A stretch of DNA of 64,000 nt from positions 1-64,000 of the IMG/VR virus record IMGVR_UViG_3300036715_002961. One strand, given 5' to 3'. The notes under the pieces were generated by a model that saw only the letters and a program-made list of their open reading frames with translations, was not told the origin of the DNA and did not search any database. The stretch comes from a virus. A program made the translations under genes and the position numbers. This document shows, piece by piece, positions 39,586-48,294 of the stretch; within the stretch, counting starts at the first letter, position 1; every line of letters starts with the position of its first letter.

Positions 39586-41303
39586 ATTTCGTCGTCCTCT
39601 TCGTCGTCCTCTTCATCGCCGGCCGCGGGCGGAGCATGCGCGCCTGGCTTGGGCGTTTCAAACGGGGGGAACATGCCCGCCGCCTCTTCGGCCGCAGCCG
39701 CCTTTTCCTTGGCAGCTTGCGCGTTGATGCGCTCCCATTCTTTGACGGGGTCGAGGCCGAGCTGGCGGGCCATGACCTCGGATGCGCCTTGCTTCGAAAC
39801 GAATGCCTTGCCGCCGGTGCTCGTCTGCAACGTCATGGCCGTCGCGCTTTGGTCCGCGGGGGTCGGCGGGAAGTAGTCGGGCCAAATGAGGTCGAGTTCT
39901 TCAGATTTCCCAGGGTTGCGCTCGACGTATTGAACCTGCTTTTGAACGGTCCCATCGGGAAGCGCGATGTCGGTTTCAACCACGCGCGGGGGCATCATCG
40001 TCGAGAGGCGCGCTTCGACCTGCATACCGTCGCGTTGAACGAGGATAGTTTTTCCGGCGTTCGCCCGGGCGACTTTCAGCATGTTCTGGACGATGTTTTT
40101 GATCGATCGCCCGTATTGCGTGCGAAGAATGTCGCATTGAGCCAGCATCGGCGCATAGATCGCGCGGATGGCGACAGACGACATGCCTTGAGCGGCGAGC
40201 TGCTCGGCGTCTGGGATAACGCAGGCGGTGCATTCGAGAATTTGAGAGCGAATCGTCGCGACCTGCTTCGCGCCCGCTTCGATGGAAGTTCCTGAAAGTT
40301 CCAGGTATTCCGCCGACCCGCTTTCGCCGACAATCAACGCGTTGTCTGAGCCTTTCTTGATGCCTCCACGGGAGACTTCTTCGGGGTCCATGCCGAGGAC
40401 AAGAGTAGGATCCGAGTTCTTCGTCGCGCCGTAGGTCGTGGTCGAGTTCAGCGCGTCGAGCGAGTCAAACTGCGACCACATGTTCTCGTAGTCCGATTGA
40501 CCGTCGACGCCTTTCGCGGGAATGTTCTGGATCCATTCCATGTGCGTAATGCCGTCTTTGTGCTCGACGGTTCGCTCGACGTCGACAACCCATTCGGGCA
40601 TTTTGCCCGCTTCGGCCGGAACGGTCTTGAAGATAATGTCGGCGTCGGGAGTCCAGTCGCGGCGGTACCAGTAGGGGATCTCGGCAAACTCGCGTCCGTT
40701 CCAGCCAGTCTTGTGAATGACGTAGACCTCGGAAACGTGCCGCAACATCAGCTTGTTTCGATCACGCCACGAATGGACGAACAGGTTCTTCGCTTGATGG
40801 GTTTCAAAGCGAGGAACTCCGTTGTCGTAGCACCAGGAAATCGCCGCGGTGCCGGAGTTTCCACCGTACATGCGACATTGAATCATCGCGTGAGCCAGCT
40901 CACCGAACTTGGCGATGGCGCTGGCGAAATCCGTTGCTTCCGCATCGCCCGGGGCCAATAACGACGGGAACCGGCCGTCGGAAAAGAGCAAGGCCGTGAA
41001 TGCGTCGACGATCTTTTTGGGCAGGCGGTAGGGAGCTGAGGGTCGGCGGTCGAGGATCGGGACCGTAAACGGCGCGGGGGCCGACGCGGACAACGGCGAA
41101 GAACGGTCGGTGACGGCGCACCCTTCGATGTTGTAGGCCTTGTGGTCGTGTTGCTTACCCTCGTAGAAACTCTCTTTGAAGGCAAGGTTCGTGTAGCGCT
41201 GACCAGAGAGGATCACGCTCGGGTTGAACGACGATTCGCTGTTTGAACCGGTCGTCGAGAAGTTGATCGGGTTTTGGGGGGAGTCGACCGGAAAATTGCT
41301 CAT
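39582..41303 (-). CDS. Portal protein
   Basis: A 573-aa protein. The N-terminal wing (KIVDAFTALLFSDGRFPSLL), a stem/clip region (SDYENMWSQFDSLDALNSTT, EEVSRGGIKKGSDNALIVGE) and a long helical segment (YAPMLAQCDILRTQYGRSIK onward) follow the order of SPP1/HK97-type portals. The C-terminus is helical, then Pro-rich and strongly acidic (DEEDDEEDDEI). The gene lies ahead of the gp7-like gene and after a small coupled gene (ATGA). Confidence 0.88.
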   Translation of the reverse strand: MSNFPVDSPQNPINFSTTGSNSESSFNPSVILSGQRYTNLAFKESFYEGKQHDHKAYNIEGCAVTDRSSPLSASAPAPFTVPILDRRPSAPYRLPKKIVDAFTALLFSDGRFPSLLAPGDAEATDFASAIAKFGELAHAMIQCRMYGGNSGTAAISWCYDNGVPRFETHQAKNLFVHSWRDRNKLMLRHVSEVYVIHKTGWNGREFAEIPYWYRRDWTPDADIIFKTVPAEAGKMPEWVVDVERTVEHKDGITHMEWIQNIPAKGVDGQSDYENMWSQFDSLDALNSTTTYGATKNSDPTLVLGMDPEEVSRGGIKKGSDNALIVGESGSAEYLELSGTSIEAGAKQVATIRSQILECTACVIPDAEQLAAQGMSSVAIRAIYAPMLAQCDILRTQYGRSIKNIVQNMLKVARANAGKTILVQRDGMQVEARLSTMMPPRVVETDIALPDGTVQKQVQYVERNPGKSEELDLIWPDYFPPTPADQSATAMTLQTSTGGKAFVSKQGASEVMARQLGLDPVKEWERINAQAAKEKAAAAEEAAGMFPPFETPKPGAHAPPAAGDEEDDEEDDEI

Positions 41304-41563
41304 CGGATACCTCGCGCCGCGAGACTACCGTCGAGAGGACCGTCGTGGGAGGGGGGCGGCCCATTATCAGCCGAGGGCCGCTTGACGAGCATCGCCGCCG
41401 CTTCGGGCGTGACGACTTGCGACGACGAGCACCAGGCCGGATCGTCGTCTTCGTCCTCAGGGGAACCTGGGTTCCCCTCATGGGCCTCAAATTGAGAAAC
41501 GCGCTCGACGACCGCCTTAGCGATCATGAGCGCGAATCGGCGAATCGTAAGTCGGATTTGCAT
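41300..41563 (-). CDS. Small protein coupled to the portal gene (87 aa)
   Basis: An 87-aa protein with a basic N-terminal helix (RFALMIAKAVVERVSQFEAH) and an acidic, flexible second half. The variant palindrome encodes GNPGSPEDED at the junction. Its stop overlaps the portal ATG. Function unknown. Confidence 0.6.
   Translation of the reverse strand: MQIRLTIRRFALMIAKAVVERVSQFEAHEGNPGSPEDEDDDPAWCSSSQVVTPEAAAMLVKRPSADNGPPPSHDGPLDGSLAARGIR
41461..41476. repeat. Dispersed palindrome, variant copy 10
   Basis: GGGAACCTGGGTTCCC, one centre base different from the consensus, inside the small gene before the portal. Confidence 0.8.
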
Positions 41564-41575
41564 CCGACTTACGTA

Positions 41576-42811
41576 TCAGAGAGCGTGCGAGAACTGAACC
41601 GACCAGCGGCCGGCCGCGTCGCGAACGCAGCCTCGGCGGATGGTTCCAGCGCCGTCACCGAACAGCGTGTAGCTCACCACGTCGGGAGCGGTCGCGCCCG
41701 AATAGGCGATCTGCACGTTGTTGATGCCCCACGTTACGCCGGTGATCGGGATCTCGGCCGCGCCCGCGCGAAGCTCGAACCCTTCGCCGAGGCGCCAGCC
41801 GGCGTGCTCGACGGTATGCGTTGAGCCATACAGCGACGCATCGCGGACGATGGGGCGGTTGTAGGCGACCTCGACGAAACCGGCTCCGAGAGCCGTTGCA
41901 GTGGGGTAGAGCGGGACGAAGTCGGCACGCCGGCGGATGTAGTCGCCGACCGCCTCGCCGTACATGAAGCCGAGATCGCGGGTTCCGGCGGCGTCCAAAT
42001 GGAAATCGCCGACCCAATAGGACAGGTGGGTTTTGGCGCCCACGAGGACGAATTTGTCGGGATGCGCGAGGTAGGTCGCGAGCATCACGTCGGGAATGTT
42101 TGACGCCTCGCCCGCGGGGATCGGCCACCCGGCGGACGGTTGCGTGAGGAACAGTTTGACGTCGCGCGTCTGGCCCGTGAGCGCCTTCAAGTCGGCGTTG
42201 TAGTCGGCCCACATTTGGAGCAGGTCTGCGCCGTAAGTCGCCGAGCCGTAGTCGGTCTCGCCGTGCGTCAGAACGACGGCGGAGATCTCGAACGCCTCGC
42301 CGGCGGTCGCGTACAGGTCTCGGAATTTCGTCATTTCTTGGATGGAACCCGTGTAGGACGGGACTGAACCCCCCTTCTTGATTCCGTCCATGCCTTGACC
42401 ATTTTGCCCGACGACCGCGTGGGCGGTTTTGGCGCGGACGCGCGAGTAGATCCGGTCGGCCATCGGGGTTGTGGGGCTCTGCCAGCCGACGTTGCTCGGC
42501 CATTCGGACGTGGATCCACCGCGCATCGGTTCGGATAGCGGCGCCAGCGACCAGCCAGACGACGGGCCGGTGAGGCCGACAAGCATTTCGCCGCGCGCCG
42601 ACGGGCCGGCGTAGACCGGGGGGTAGACAATATCGCCCGCGCGCCCGCCTACCGACAGAGACTGCCCGGTGCTGACGACGCCGAACGTTTTGCTGGGACC
42701 GGAGACGGGGCGGGGACGATGGAAGATCACGGGGTCGCTTTCGGGAGACGGTTCGAGCACGCACGCGCACGCGAGGACTGAGAAAATAGCGAGGAATTTT
42801 GCAGGGTTCAT
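41576..42811 (-). CDS. SGNH-type esterase lipoprotein
   Basis: A 411-aa protein with a lipoprotein signal (MNPAKFLAIFSVLACACVLE; lipobox LACAC). The SGNH blocks are visible: GQSL near residue 50 (catalytic Ser), a Gly/Asn block around VGQNGQGMDG, HGETD near 183, and DFHLDAAG near 268 (catalytic Asp and His). This family removes O-acetyl groups from polysaccharides or sialic acids. The C-terminal 110 residues are a beta domain. With fibre genes on both sides it could modify a surface polysaccharide, although the lipobox suggests insertion into the host envelope instead. Confidence 0.82.
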   Translation of the reverse strand: MNPAKFLAIFSVLACACVLEPSPESDPVIFHRPRPVSGPSKTFGVVSTGQSLSVGGRAGDIVYPPVYAGPSARGEMLVGLTGPSSGWSLAPLSEPMRGGSTSEWPSNVGWQSPTTPMADRIYSRVRAKTAHAVVGQNGQGMDGIKKGGSVPSYTGSIQEMTKFRDLYATAGEAFEISAVVLTHGETDYGSATYGADLLQMWADYNADLKALTGQTRDVKLFLTQPSAGWPIPAGEASNIPDVMLATYLAHPDKFVLVGAKTHLSYWVGDFHLDAAGTRDLGFMYGEAVGDYIRRRADFVPLYPTATALGAGFVEVAYNRPIVRDASLYGSTHTVEHAGWRLGEGFELRAGAAEIPITGVTWGINNVQIAYSGATAPDVVSYTLFGDGAGTIRRGCVRDAAGRWSVQFSHAL

Positions 42812-44382
42812 GGGATGTTGTAGGTCGAGCGGAGCGCCGACACGGCGCTCGTCACCTCCCCATCAGATAACCCACGATCCATGATCGACAAACGCTTCAG
42901 GTACGCGGGGGCGCGCGCGGTCGACGATTCGTTGTTTGCGTAGTTGGTCCGGTCGGCGATCGAACCGACGCCAGCGAGCGTGGACCACGCTCCGTCGTTG
43001 ATTTTCATCTGAAGATTTCCACCGGCAAATCGCCAGGTTAAGACGTGGTAGCCAGCGGGGACGGGGGTAGTTACGTGCTTGAACCCGCCGTCGAACAGGC
43101 CGCCCATGTAGATAGGGGTCCCGGCGTTGTCGTAGACGCCGAGGCCCCAGTAGGCACCGCCGCCGCCCGTGCCGATCAGCCGCGGAACATCGTGGAACTC
43201 GGTGCCGCCGACGATAACGGACGGAATGTTGAGGACCGCCATGAGCGTGAACGCGTCGGGAGCAAGGAAATCGTCGACGATGCTAGCGGGGACCGTCCAC
43301 AGTTGGTCGGCCGAGTTGCTGTAGGGGTCGTGCGTCGGGTCGGCGACGTCGACGGGACCCTTCGACGCAGCGCCCGCAACGGCGACAAAATCGATGGTCG
43401 TCCCGCTGCCGACGTAATGGGGAACGCGAGTCGCGTTGGTCCCGTCTCCGTCGAGGTCGAACTGCCAGCCAAGTGTGTCGTAGGAAAACGGCGGAACAAC
43501 CTCGGCGCTCGTCGGGAGACGCGTCAGAACGATGCTCGCGCACCATTCAACGATGTCGCCGGCCGATCCAGCGACGACGACCTTGGGCCGGTTCGTGCCC
43601 GCGTCCCAATCAAGGTAGGCCGTCCACAAGGCAGCTTTCGCGCCGTCGGAGACCATGCGGTCGAGGCTCGGTGACGCAAGGGGGTAGGTCACTACGCCCG
43701 CGCGGACAACAAAAGACGCGGAAATGTCGAATGTCGCAAAGTCTCCGCCGCCCTTGTATTTCGCGAGGACCTCGGCCGAAGCCTTGATGACGCCGTTCGT
43801 CGGAACGACGTTGCCCAGGCCCCAAGGGAACGTGATGGAGATCTCGGTGGCATCGTTGGTCGAAACGACGGCGGCGCTGGCGTCCTGCGCGAGCAATCCA
43901 GCGCCCGGCGGCGACCAGAGTTGCGAGGCCGTCGTGACCACGCCGCCGCCACTACCCGCGCCGGAATCGACGGCTTTGAGATACTCTTCGAGGTAGGGCG
44001 ACCAGCCGCGAGTTTGCCCACCGACGTTGAGGCTCGACGGATCGCCGAGGAAAGGGGGGATGATGCGCCCACTGGCTTCGGGGATCAAAACAGCCTTGCG
44101 CGTCGTCGAGCGGAACCCGTCGCGGTCGATGACTTCCAGCTCGATGAGGTAGCCGCCGGCGACGTCGGGCGTAAACGCGGTCTCGGGGACGTCGACTGCG
44201 AGGACACCAGCGACGAGGGCCGAGGCGGTCGGAGCGCTGAGCAAGGTCCAACGCAAGCGGGCGATCGAACCCGACGAGACGCTACGAGCTACGACCGGAA
44301 CAGCGACAGCTACCTCGGCGGCTGCGTCGGCGGGAAACGTGGTCGTCGATTGGGAAAATTGAAGTTTCGCGAGGACGCTCAT
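42808..44382 (-). CDS. Fibre-like virion protein with lectin-like C-terminus
   Basis: A 524-aa protein. An Ig/PKD-like N-terminal domain is visible (about 30-100: ARLRWTLLSAPTASALVAGV, GGYLIELEVIDRDGF). Residues 285-524 (FDLDGDGTNATRVPHYVGSG, FTLMAVLNIPSVIVGGTEFH, YHVLTWRFAGGNLQMKINDG) have a concanavalin-like jelly-roll pattern. This combination is common in fibres that bind sugars. It overlaps the esterase gene by 4 nt, so both are coupled. Confidence 0.75.
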   Translation of the reverse strand: MSVLAKLQFSQSTTTFPADAAAEVAVAVPVVARSVSSGSIARLRWTLLSAPTASALVAGVLAVDVPETAFTPDVAGGYLIELEVIDRDGFRSTTRKAVLIPEASGRIIPPFLGDPSSLNVGGQTRGWSPYLEEYLKAVDSGAGSGGGVVTTASQLWSPPGAGLLAQDASAAVVSTNDATEISITFPWGLGNVVPTNGVIKASAEVLAKYKGGGDFATFDISASFVVRAGVVTYPLASPSLDRMVSDGAKAALWTAYLDWDAGTNRPKVVVAGSAGDIVEWCASIVLTRLPTSAEVVPPFSYDTLGWQFDLDGDGTNATRVPHYVGSGTTIDFVAVAGAASKGPVDVADPTHDPYSNSADQLWTVPASIVDDFLAPDAFTLMAVLNIPSVIVGGTEFHDVPRLIGTGGGGAYWGLGVYDNAGTPIYMGGLFDGGFKHVTTPVPAGYHVLTWRFAGGNLQMKINDGAWSTLAGVGSIADRTNYANNESSTARAPAYLKRLSIMDRGLSDGEVTSAVSALRSTYNIP

Positions 44383-44441
44383 GGGCCAGAAATAGCAAAC
44401 GCCGAGCGGCGCTGTAGGCCGACTCGGCGAATGTCGTCGAA

Positions 44442-44463
44442 GAGGGGAACCCGGGTTCCCCTC
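44442..44463. repeat. Dispersed palindrome, copy 11, extended to 22 bp
   Basis: A perfect palindrome over 22 bp with GGGAACCCGGGTTCCC at its centre, in the gap about 60 bp upstream of the lectin-like fibre gene. Confidence 0.92.
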
Positions 44464-44478
44464 GCGCGCGGGGGCGCG

Positions 44479-45027
44479 TCAGGTGTCGAGGGTAGCGGCC
44501 GCCCAAATCAACCGAGATCCCGCGGTCATGCCGTAGAGGCGTAGCTCGAAATAGCCCTCGGCGGCGACGTGAAGATCAGCCGATCCGATGAGACGGCGGA
44601 GACGGTCGCGTTTGACGTCACCGGGGCGCTCGGCTTCCTCGAATGGGGGGAGCGATTCGAATGTAGGTTGCGGGGGTTGGACGCGAATGTTCGCCGGGAC
44701 GCCGCCGAGGCCCGTCGCGACGAGCGGTTTGAGCCACGCACTGAAATTCCGCTCGTCGAGAACCTCGACCTCGGCGGCGAAGTGCAGGCGGCGATGCATC
44801 GGCGTCGCGTAGAGCGTCAACGATCCGAGGTTTCCAGCCTGGGGCGACGAGGCTCCAAAAAAGTTGCGGCTCTGATGGCAAGCGACGCCTGATCCGAAAA
44901 GGCGCGAGCCGTCGACGGGAAGGCAAATCGCGCCTTGACGCAGCTCGATGATCGACTTGAGTTCTTGGCTCTCGATGAGCGAGCCGTCACGGGTACGAGT
45001 CGCTCGAAATGCTAGAAATTGATTCAT
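44479..45027 (-). CDS. Hypothetical virion protein (182 aa)
   Basis: A 182-aa protein, MNQFLAFRATRTRDGSLIES onward, with alternating strands (EVEVLDERNFSAWLKPLVAT, DLHVAAEGYFELRLYGM) and no recognised domain. It is coupled to the transglycosylase-like gene by ATGA at 45024-45027. It is probably a baseplate or fibre accessory. Confidence 0.65.
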   Translation of the reverse strand: MNQFLAFRATRTRDGSLIESQELKSIIELRQGAICLPVDGSRLFGSGVACHQSRNFFGASSPQAGNLGSLTLYATPMHRRLHFAAEVEVLDERNFSAWLKPLVATGLGGVPANIRVQPPQPTFESLPPFEEAERPGDVKRDRLRRLIGSADLHVAAEGYFELRLYGMTAGSRLIWAAATLDT

Positions 45028-45605
45028 TCTTGGGTCCCCTCTTCTGCGGTCGTGTCGTCGAGTTTCCAGGCGGAGAACGCGTTGTTGGCCCGCCACGCGC
45101 GGACGCTAGCGCGCTTCTCGTCGCGCTGACAATGCCCGCTCGTGTAACCGCTCAGGTCGTTGCAACGGCGGTAAGAGGTGCGGACCATATGAAGCGCGAT
45201 CCGCGCGCACAAACGCGGATCGGACGAGATCGCCGCGCCGTCGTAGCCGCGGGGGTCGGAGGTTGGGACGTAGGAGAACTCCCGCTCTTGGAGCAGAATT
45301 TTGACGCCCTTCGGCACGCGGATCTGGAGCGCGCAAACGGACTCGCCGTGGTCGCCCTTGACGCGACCGTCGAGGACGTCAGCGCGAAAGCTGGACTCGT
45401 AGGAGGCGATAGAGGCGAGAAGAGCGGCGGTGCGGACGCGACCAGCCGGGCCGGCGAAGATCGCAGGCTCGGCGGGGTCGAACGCGACTTCGACCATGTG
45501 CGCGAGGGCCGCTTCGTAGCGGCCGCGCTCGGCGTCCCGCTGTTTGGCGGGAAGGGTCCATGCGAGAGCGGCGGTCGTGAGGAGGGCGAGAAGTTTGGTT
45601 TGCAT
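45024..45605 (-). CDS. Exported transglycosylase-like protein
   Basis: A 193-aa protein with a signal peptide (MQTKLLALLTTAALAWTLPA). It has a lysozyme-like pattern: AALLASIASYESSF (catalytic-type Glu after a helix), GESVCALQIRVPKG, RLCARIALHMVRTSY, and a final Cys-bearing loop CNDLSGYTSGHCQ. This matches SLT-type lytic transglycosylases with disulphides. It likely cuts peptidoglycan during entry or lysis after export. The first 45 mature residues are extra to the domain. Confidence 0.75.
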   Translation of the reverse strand: MQTKLLALLTTAALAWTLPAKQRDAERGRYEAALAHMVEVAFDPAEPAIFAGPAGRVRTAALLASIASYESSFRADVLDGRVKGDHGESVCALQIRVPKGVKILLQEREFSYVPTSDPRGYDGAAISSDPRLCARIALHMVRTSYRRCNDLSGYTSGHCQRDEKRASVRAWRANNAFSAWKLDDTTAEEGTQE

Positions 45606-45693
45606 AACGGCGTCGCTCTTAGCGATCAATCGCCATCGGGCAAAGGAAAACCGAAGTTCACTCCGAAATCGAAAGCAAATTCCGGCAACTCGC

Positions 45694-46407
45694 TCAGTCA
45701 ACGAACCCGCAAAATCGACGAAGCGCCGCCTCGTCGCCGTTGAAAACGTTGAGGTCGCACCAGCCCTCGACACCGGGGCATTTGGGAACGTTCCCCCATT
45801 TGACCGTGACGGGGTCGCCGGCGAACTGGAAAAATGCCCAATCCTCTTCGCTCCACGGTTCGACGACAGGGGGCTTGTCTACGTCGCGATTCACCGGGCG
45901 CCCGGGGTACTGCGGGATCCACAGACGGAACCCGGTCAGTTCGCTAGCGCGGCGGACGAAGGCGGGCTTGAATCGAGCGACGAACGCCTTGCCCGTGTAG
46001 AGCAGGCCGGTGCGACCGGTTTCGATTTTCACCTGGTCGAGAAAGTTGGTCGCGAAGTCGACGACCTCGTCGGGCGTAGCCGAATGACCTTCGAGATCTT
46101 CGAGGTCGAGGCAGGGGGGAAGTTCGTTGGCCGCGTACGGCGCCCGGTAGACCTCACAGAGGCGTTTGGCTTCCTCGCGCGCGTCAAACGCCACCGTCTC
46201 GCCGGGGGCGCGTTCGAGCTGCGCGTAGTGGTAGGAGCCGCCGAGACGACCCGTGCGCGAGACCGCGGCGAGCTGCTCGAATCGAAGGCGGTTCGCCGAG
46301 CTGCGGCCGTCGGTGGATTTGACGTAAACGAAACGGACCGACGCGGGAACCTGGTCCCAGTCGATCCGTTTTTGCCATCCTGAAATGTCGATTCCAAATG
46401 CTCGCAT
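45694..46407 (-). CDS. GH25 muramidase (endolysin or virion lysin)
   Basis: A 237-aa GH25 lysozyme: GIDISGWQKRIDW (first catalytic-region Asp), SVRFVYVKSTDGRSSAN, GGSYHYAQL, LDLEDLEG (acid pair), GLLYTGKAFVARF and WAFFQFAG. The full domain order is present with no signal peptide or extra binding domain. Cytoplasmic location would require a holin; small membrane proteins at 12.9 and 57.5 kb are candidates. Its setting among fibre genes also allows a virion-associated role. Confidence 0.92.
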   Translation of the reverse strand: MRAFGIDISGWQKRIDWDQVPASVRFVYVKSTDGRSSANRLRFEQLAAVSRTGRLGGSYHYAQLERAPGETVAFDAREEAKRLCEVYRAPYAANELPPCLDLEDLEGHSATPDEVVDFATNFLDQVKIETGRTGLLYTGKAFVARFKPAFVRRASELTGFRLWIPQYPGRPVNRDVDKPPVVEPWSEEDWAFFQFAGDPVTVKWGNVPKCPGVEGWCDLNVFNGDEAALRRFCGFVD

Positions 46408-46424
46408 GAGGTGAGCTTAGCGCA

Positions 46425-46853
46425 CTAGACGGCCGCCAAATCGAGCGCGATGCAGAACGTATGCGTTGCGGACACGAGGCCAGCCGTGGTGGCGGCGATG
46501 AGCGCCACTTCGACGCCACCGCCGCCGATGTTCTGGAGGCGGGTCGGGTCGATTGCACCCTCGGCGGGGACGATGAGCGGGAGCGAGATCCGCTGGTTCT
46601 GCAACGCGTTCACCGCGGCGCCCGTCCAGAACCAGCGGTTTGAGTAGTGGTCGAACATCGCGAGGCGAAGCGGAACTACCGTCGCCCCTTCGTCGGCCGA
46701 GGGGAGCCAAACGGCGCTGACACGCTGAAGGGGGGATCCAACATTGTTTGAGCCGCGATGCGAAACACAGTTGTCCTTGCTCGGGGTTTGATTGGCGAGA
46801 GTATCGGTACCAATGGACGCGAGCGCCCGGTCGAAGTTCTTGTGAAATTTCAT
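46425..46853 (-). CDS. Virion-associated protein (142 aa)
   Basis: A 142-aa protein, MKFHKNFDRALASIGTDTLA onward, with a beta-rich second half (SLPLIVPAEGAIDPTRLQNI, VEVALIAATTAGLVSATHTF). It lies 3 bp after the large fibre gene. Proteins of this shape often accompany fibres as tip or chaperone. No family recognised. Confidence 0.65.
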   Translation of the reverse strand: MKFHKNFDRALASIGTDTLANQTPSKDNCVSHRGSNNVGSPLQRVSAVWLPSADEGATVVPLRLAMFDHYSNRWFWTGAAVNALQNQRISLPLIVPAEGAIDPTRLQNIGGGGVEVALIAATTAGLVSATHTFCIALDLAAV

Positions 46854-46856
46854 GAT

Positions 46857-48293
46857 TCATTCCCAGAAAGAGTTAACCGTCGCGGTACCGCGAATGACCT
46901 GCCCGGCGTTGACCGCACCCGACACGATGCGGAAAAAAATGTGAAGATAGGTACCAGGCTCGACGATGAGGGGGGCGTCGAAGTTGCGGTCGATGTTCTC
47001 CATTTTTTGACCGATCGGAGCAGCGGCCGCGAGCGTTTGGAAGCCGAGCGCTTCGCGACGGGGAGCGCGACCGGCGGCCGCTTCGGCCGTCGCGAGCGAG
47101 ACGCCAGTCGAGCCGACCGCGATACCCCATTGAAGGATCACCGGGGTCGCGGAGTTCGCGAGGCCCGTGTTGACGGTGTCGATCCACATCCCGCGAATAA
47201 TCAGCTTTTTGCCGGGAACCGTCGCAGAAGGCGTGGGAACCTGAAATGCAAAAAGAGCGAAGTCGATGTCGAGAGTCGCCAGAAGTGCGAATGCGAACTG
47301 CCCGCCCTTGGTCGTGTAGCCGGCCGTCGCATTCGCCAGCGTCGCCGCAACGGGGGCCGTCGAGTTGACGTAGTTAGCCGTTTGCCCCTGTGTATGTCCC
47401 GATGCCCCCTGGATACCAGAAAGGCCCATACCGACCTGCTGCGTAGCCCATAGACGGCCAGTTTGGAGATCACCAATGGAGACCGTGTAGCTACCGAGAC
47501 GGAAGCTACAGCCGCTGGACGCAGCGGCGACGATCGCATGTCGAACCGCAAATGGAAGGCTGGCGGATTGGACCGTCGCGGGGAGGTTCGGCGAGCGCGC
47601 GATACGGAGAACTTCCAGATTGTCGATCCAGAACTTGATCTGACCACGCGCGAGGGTGATGGTGAACCGGTACGTTTGCCCCGGGGTCATTGTGAATCCG
47701 GGCACTGGTGCCACGGTTTCGACGGAGTTGTAGTTGACGACACCAAAGACACCGGCCGACGAAATGCGGAAAAAAACACCGTCAGTCGGGGCAAACGGAG
47801 TAGCGCCACCGTCGGAGAAAAGCCCTGCGTCGATGGTCGTGTTCGTTCCGACAACCGCCGAAATGCTTCCCTGGAACTCGACATAGAGGCTCGACGCACC
47901 CATGATGGGAAACGTGCTGTAGGTTTGGAAGCGGACACCCGAGTTAGCCGTGGTTGCCACGGCGCCGTTAAAGATCAGATATTGACCGCCGTAGACGAGC
48001 GTCAGTGTGGTCGCAACAACTCGGTGTTTCGAAGTATTTTGGGCGGTGTAGGCGAAAACCTCTTCGTCCCAAATGGAATCGATGCCCACGCGAAGACGGT
48101 AGTCGTCGCTGGTTTCGGGGGAGACGAGATCGGGGGTTCCGATAATTGAACCGTCGTCATTTTCGCTGACGATTCGGACTGCGCCGACCTGGGTAGGGGT
48201 CGAGATATTCGCGAGATTCACCTTGGCACGAGCGTCGGTATCGACGCCCATCGTGATCCCAGTGGTTCCGTCTGCAATCGGCATTCCTGACAT
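46857..48293 (-). CDS. Tail fibre/virion structural protein (478 aa)
   Basis: A 478-aa protein rich in Gly/Thr/Ser/Ala. A short N-terminal segment (MPIADGTTGITMGVDTDARA) looks like a virion-binding head. A lectin/concanavalin-like region spans about 100-250 (SLYVEFQGSISAVVGTNTTI, YRFTITLARGQIKFWIDNLE). The C-terminal domain contains LIIRGMWIDTVNTGLANSAT. It is likely a receptor-binding or decoration fibre. Confidence 0.75.
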   Translation of the reverse strand: MSGMPIADGTTGITMGVDTDARAKVNLANISTPTQVGAVRIVSENDDGSIIGTPDLVSPETSDDYRLRVGIDSIWDEEVFAYTAQNTSKHRVVATTLTLVYGGQYLIFNGAVATTANSGVRFQTYSTFPIMGASSLYVEFQGSISAVVGTNTTIDAGLFSDGGATPFAPTDGVFFRISSAGVFGVVNYNSVETVAPVPGFTMTPGQTYRFTITLARGQIKFWIDNLEVLRIARSPNLPATVQSASLPFAVRHAIVAAASSGCSFRLGSYTVSIGDLQTGRLWATQQVGMGLSGIQGASGHTQGQTANYVNSTAPVAATLANATAGYTTKGGQFAFALLATLDIDFALFAFQVPTPSATVPGKKLIIRGMWIDTVNTGLANSATPVILQWGIAVGSTGVSLATAEAAAGRAPRREALGFQTLAAAAPIGQKMENIDRNFDAPLIVEPGTYLHIFFRIVSGAVNAGQVIRGTATVNSFWE

Positions 48294-48294
48294 T

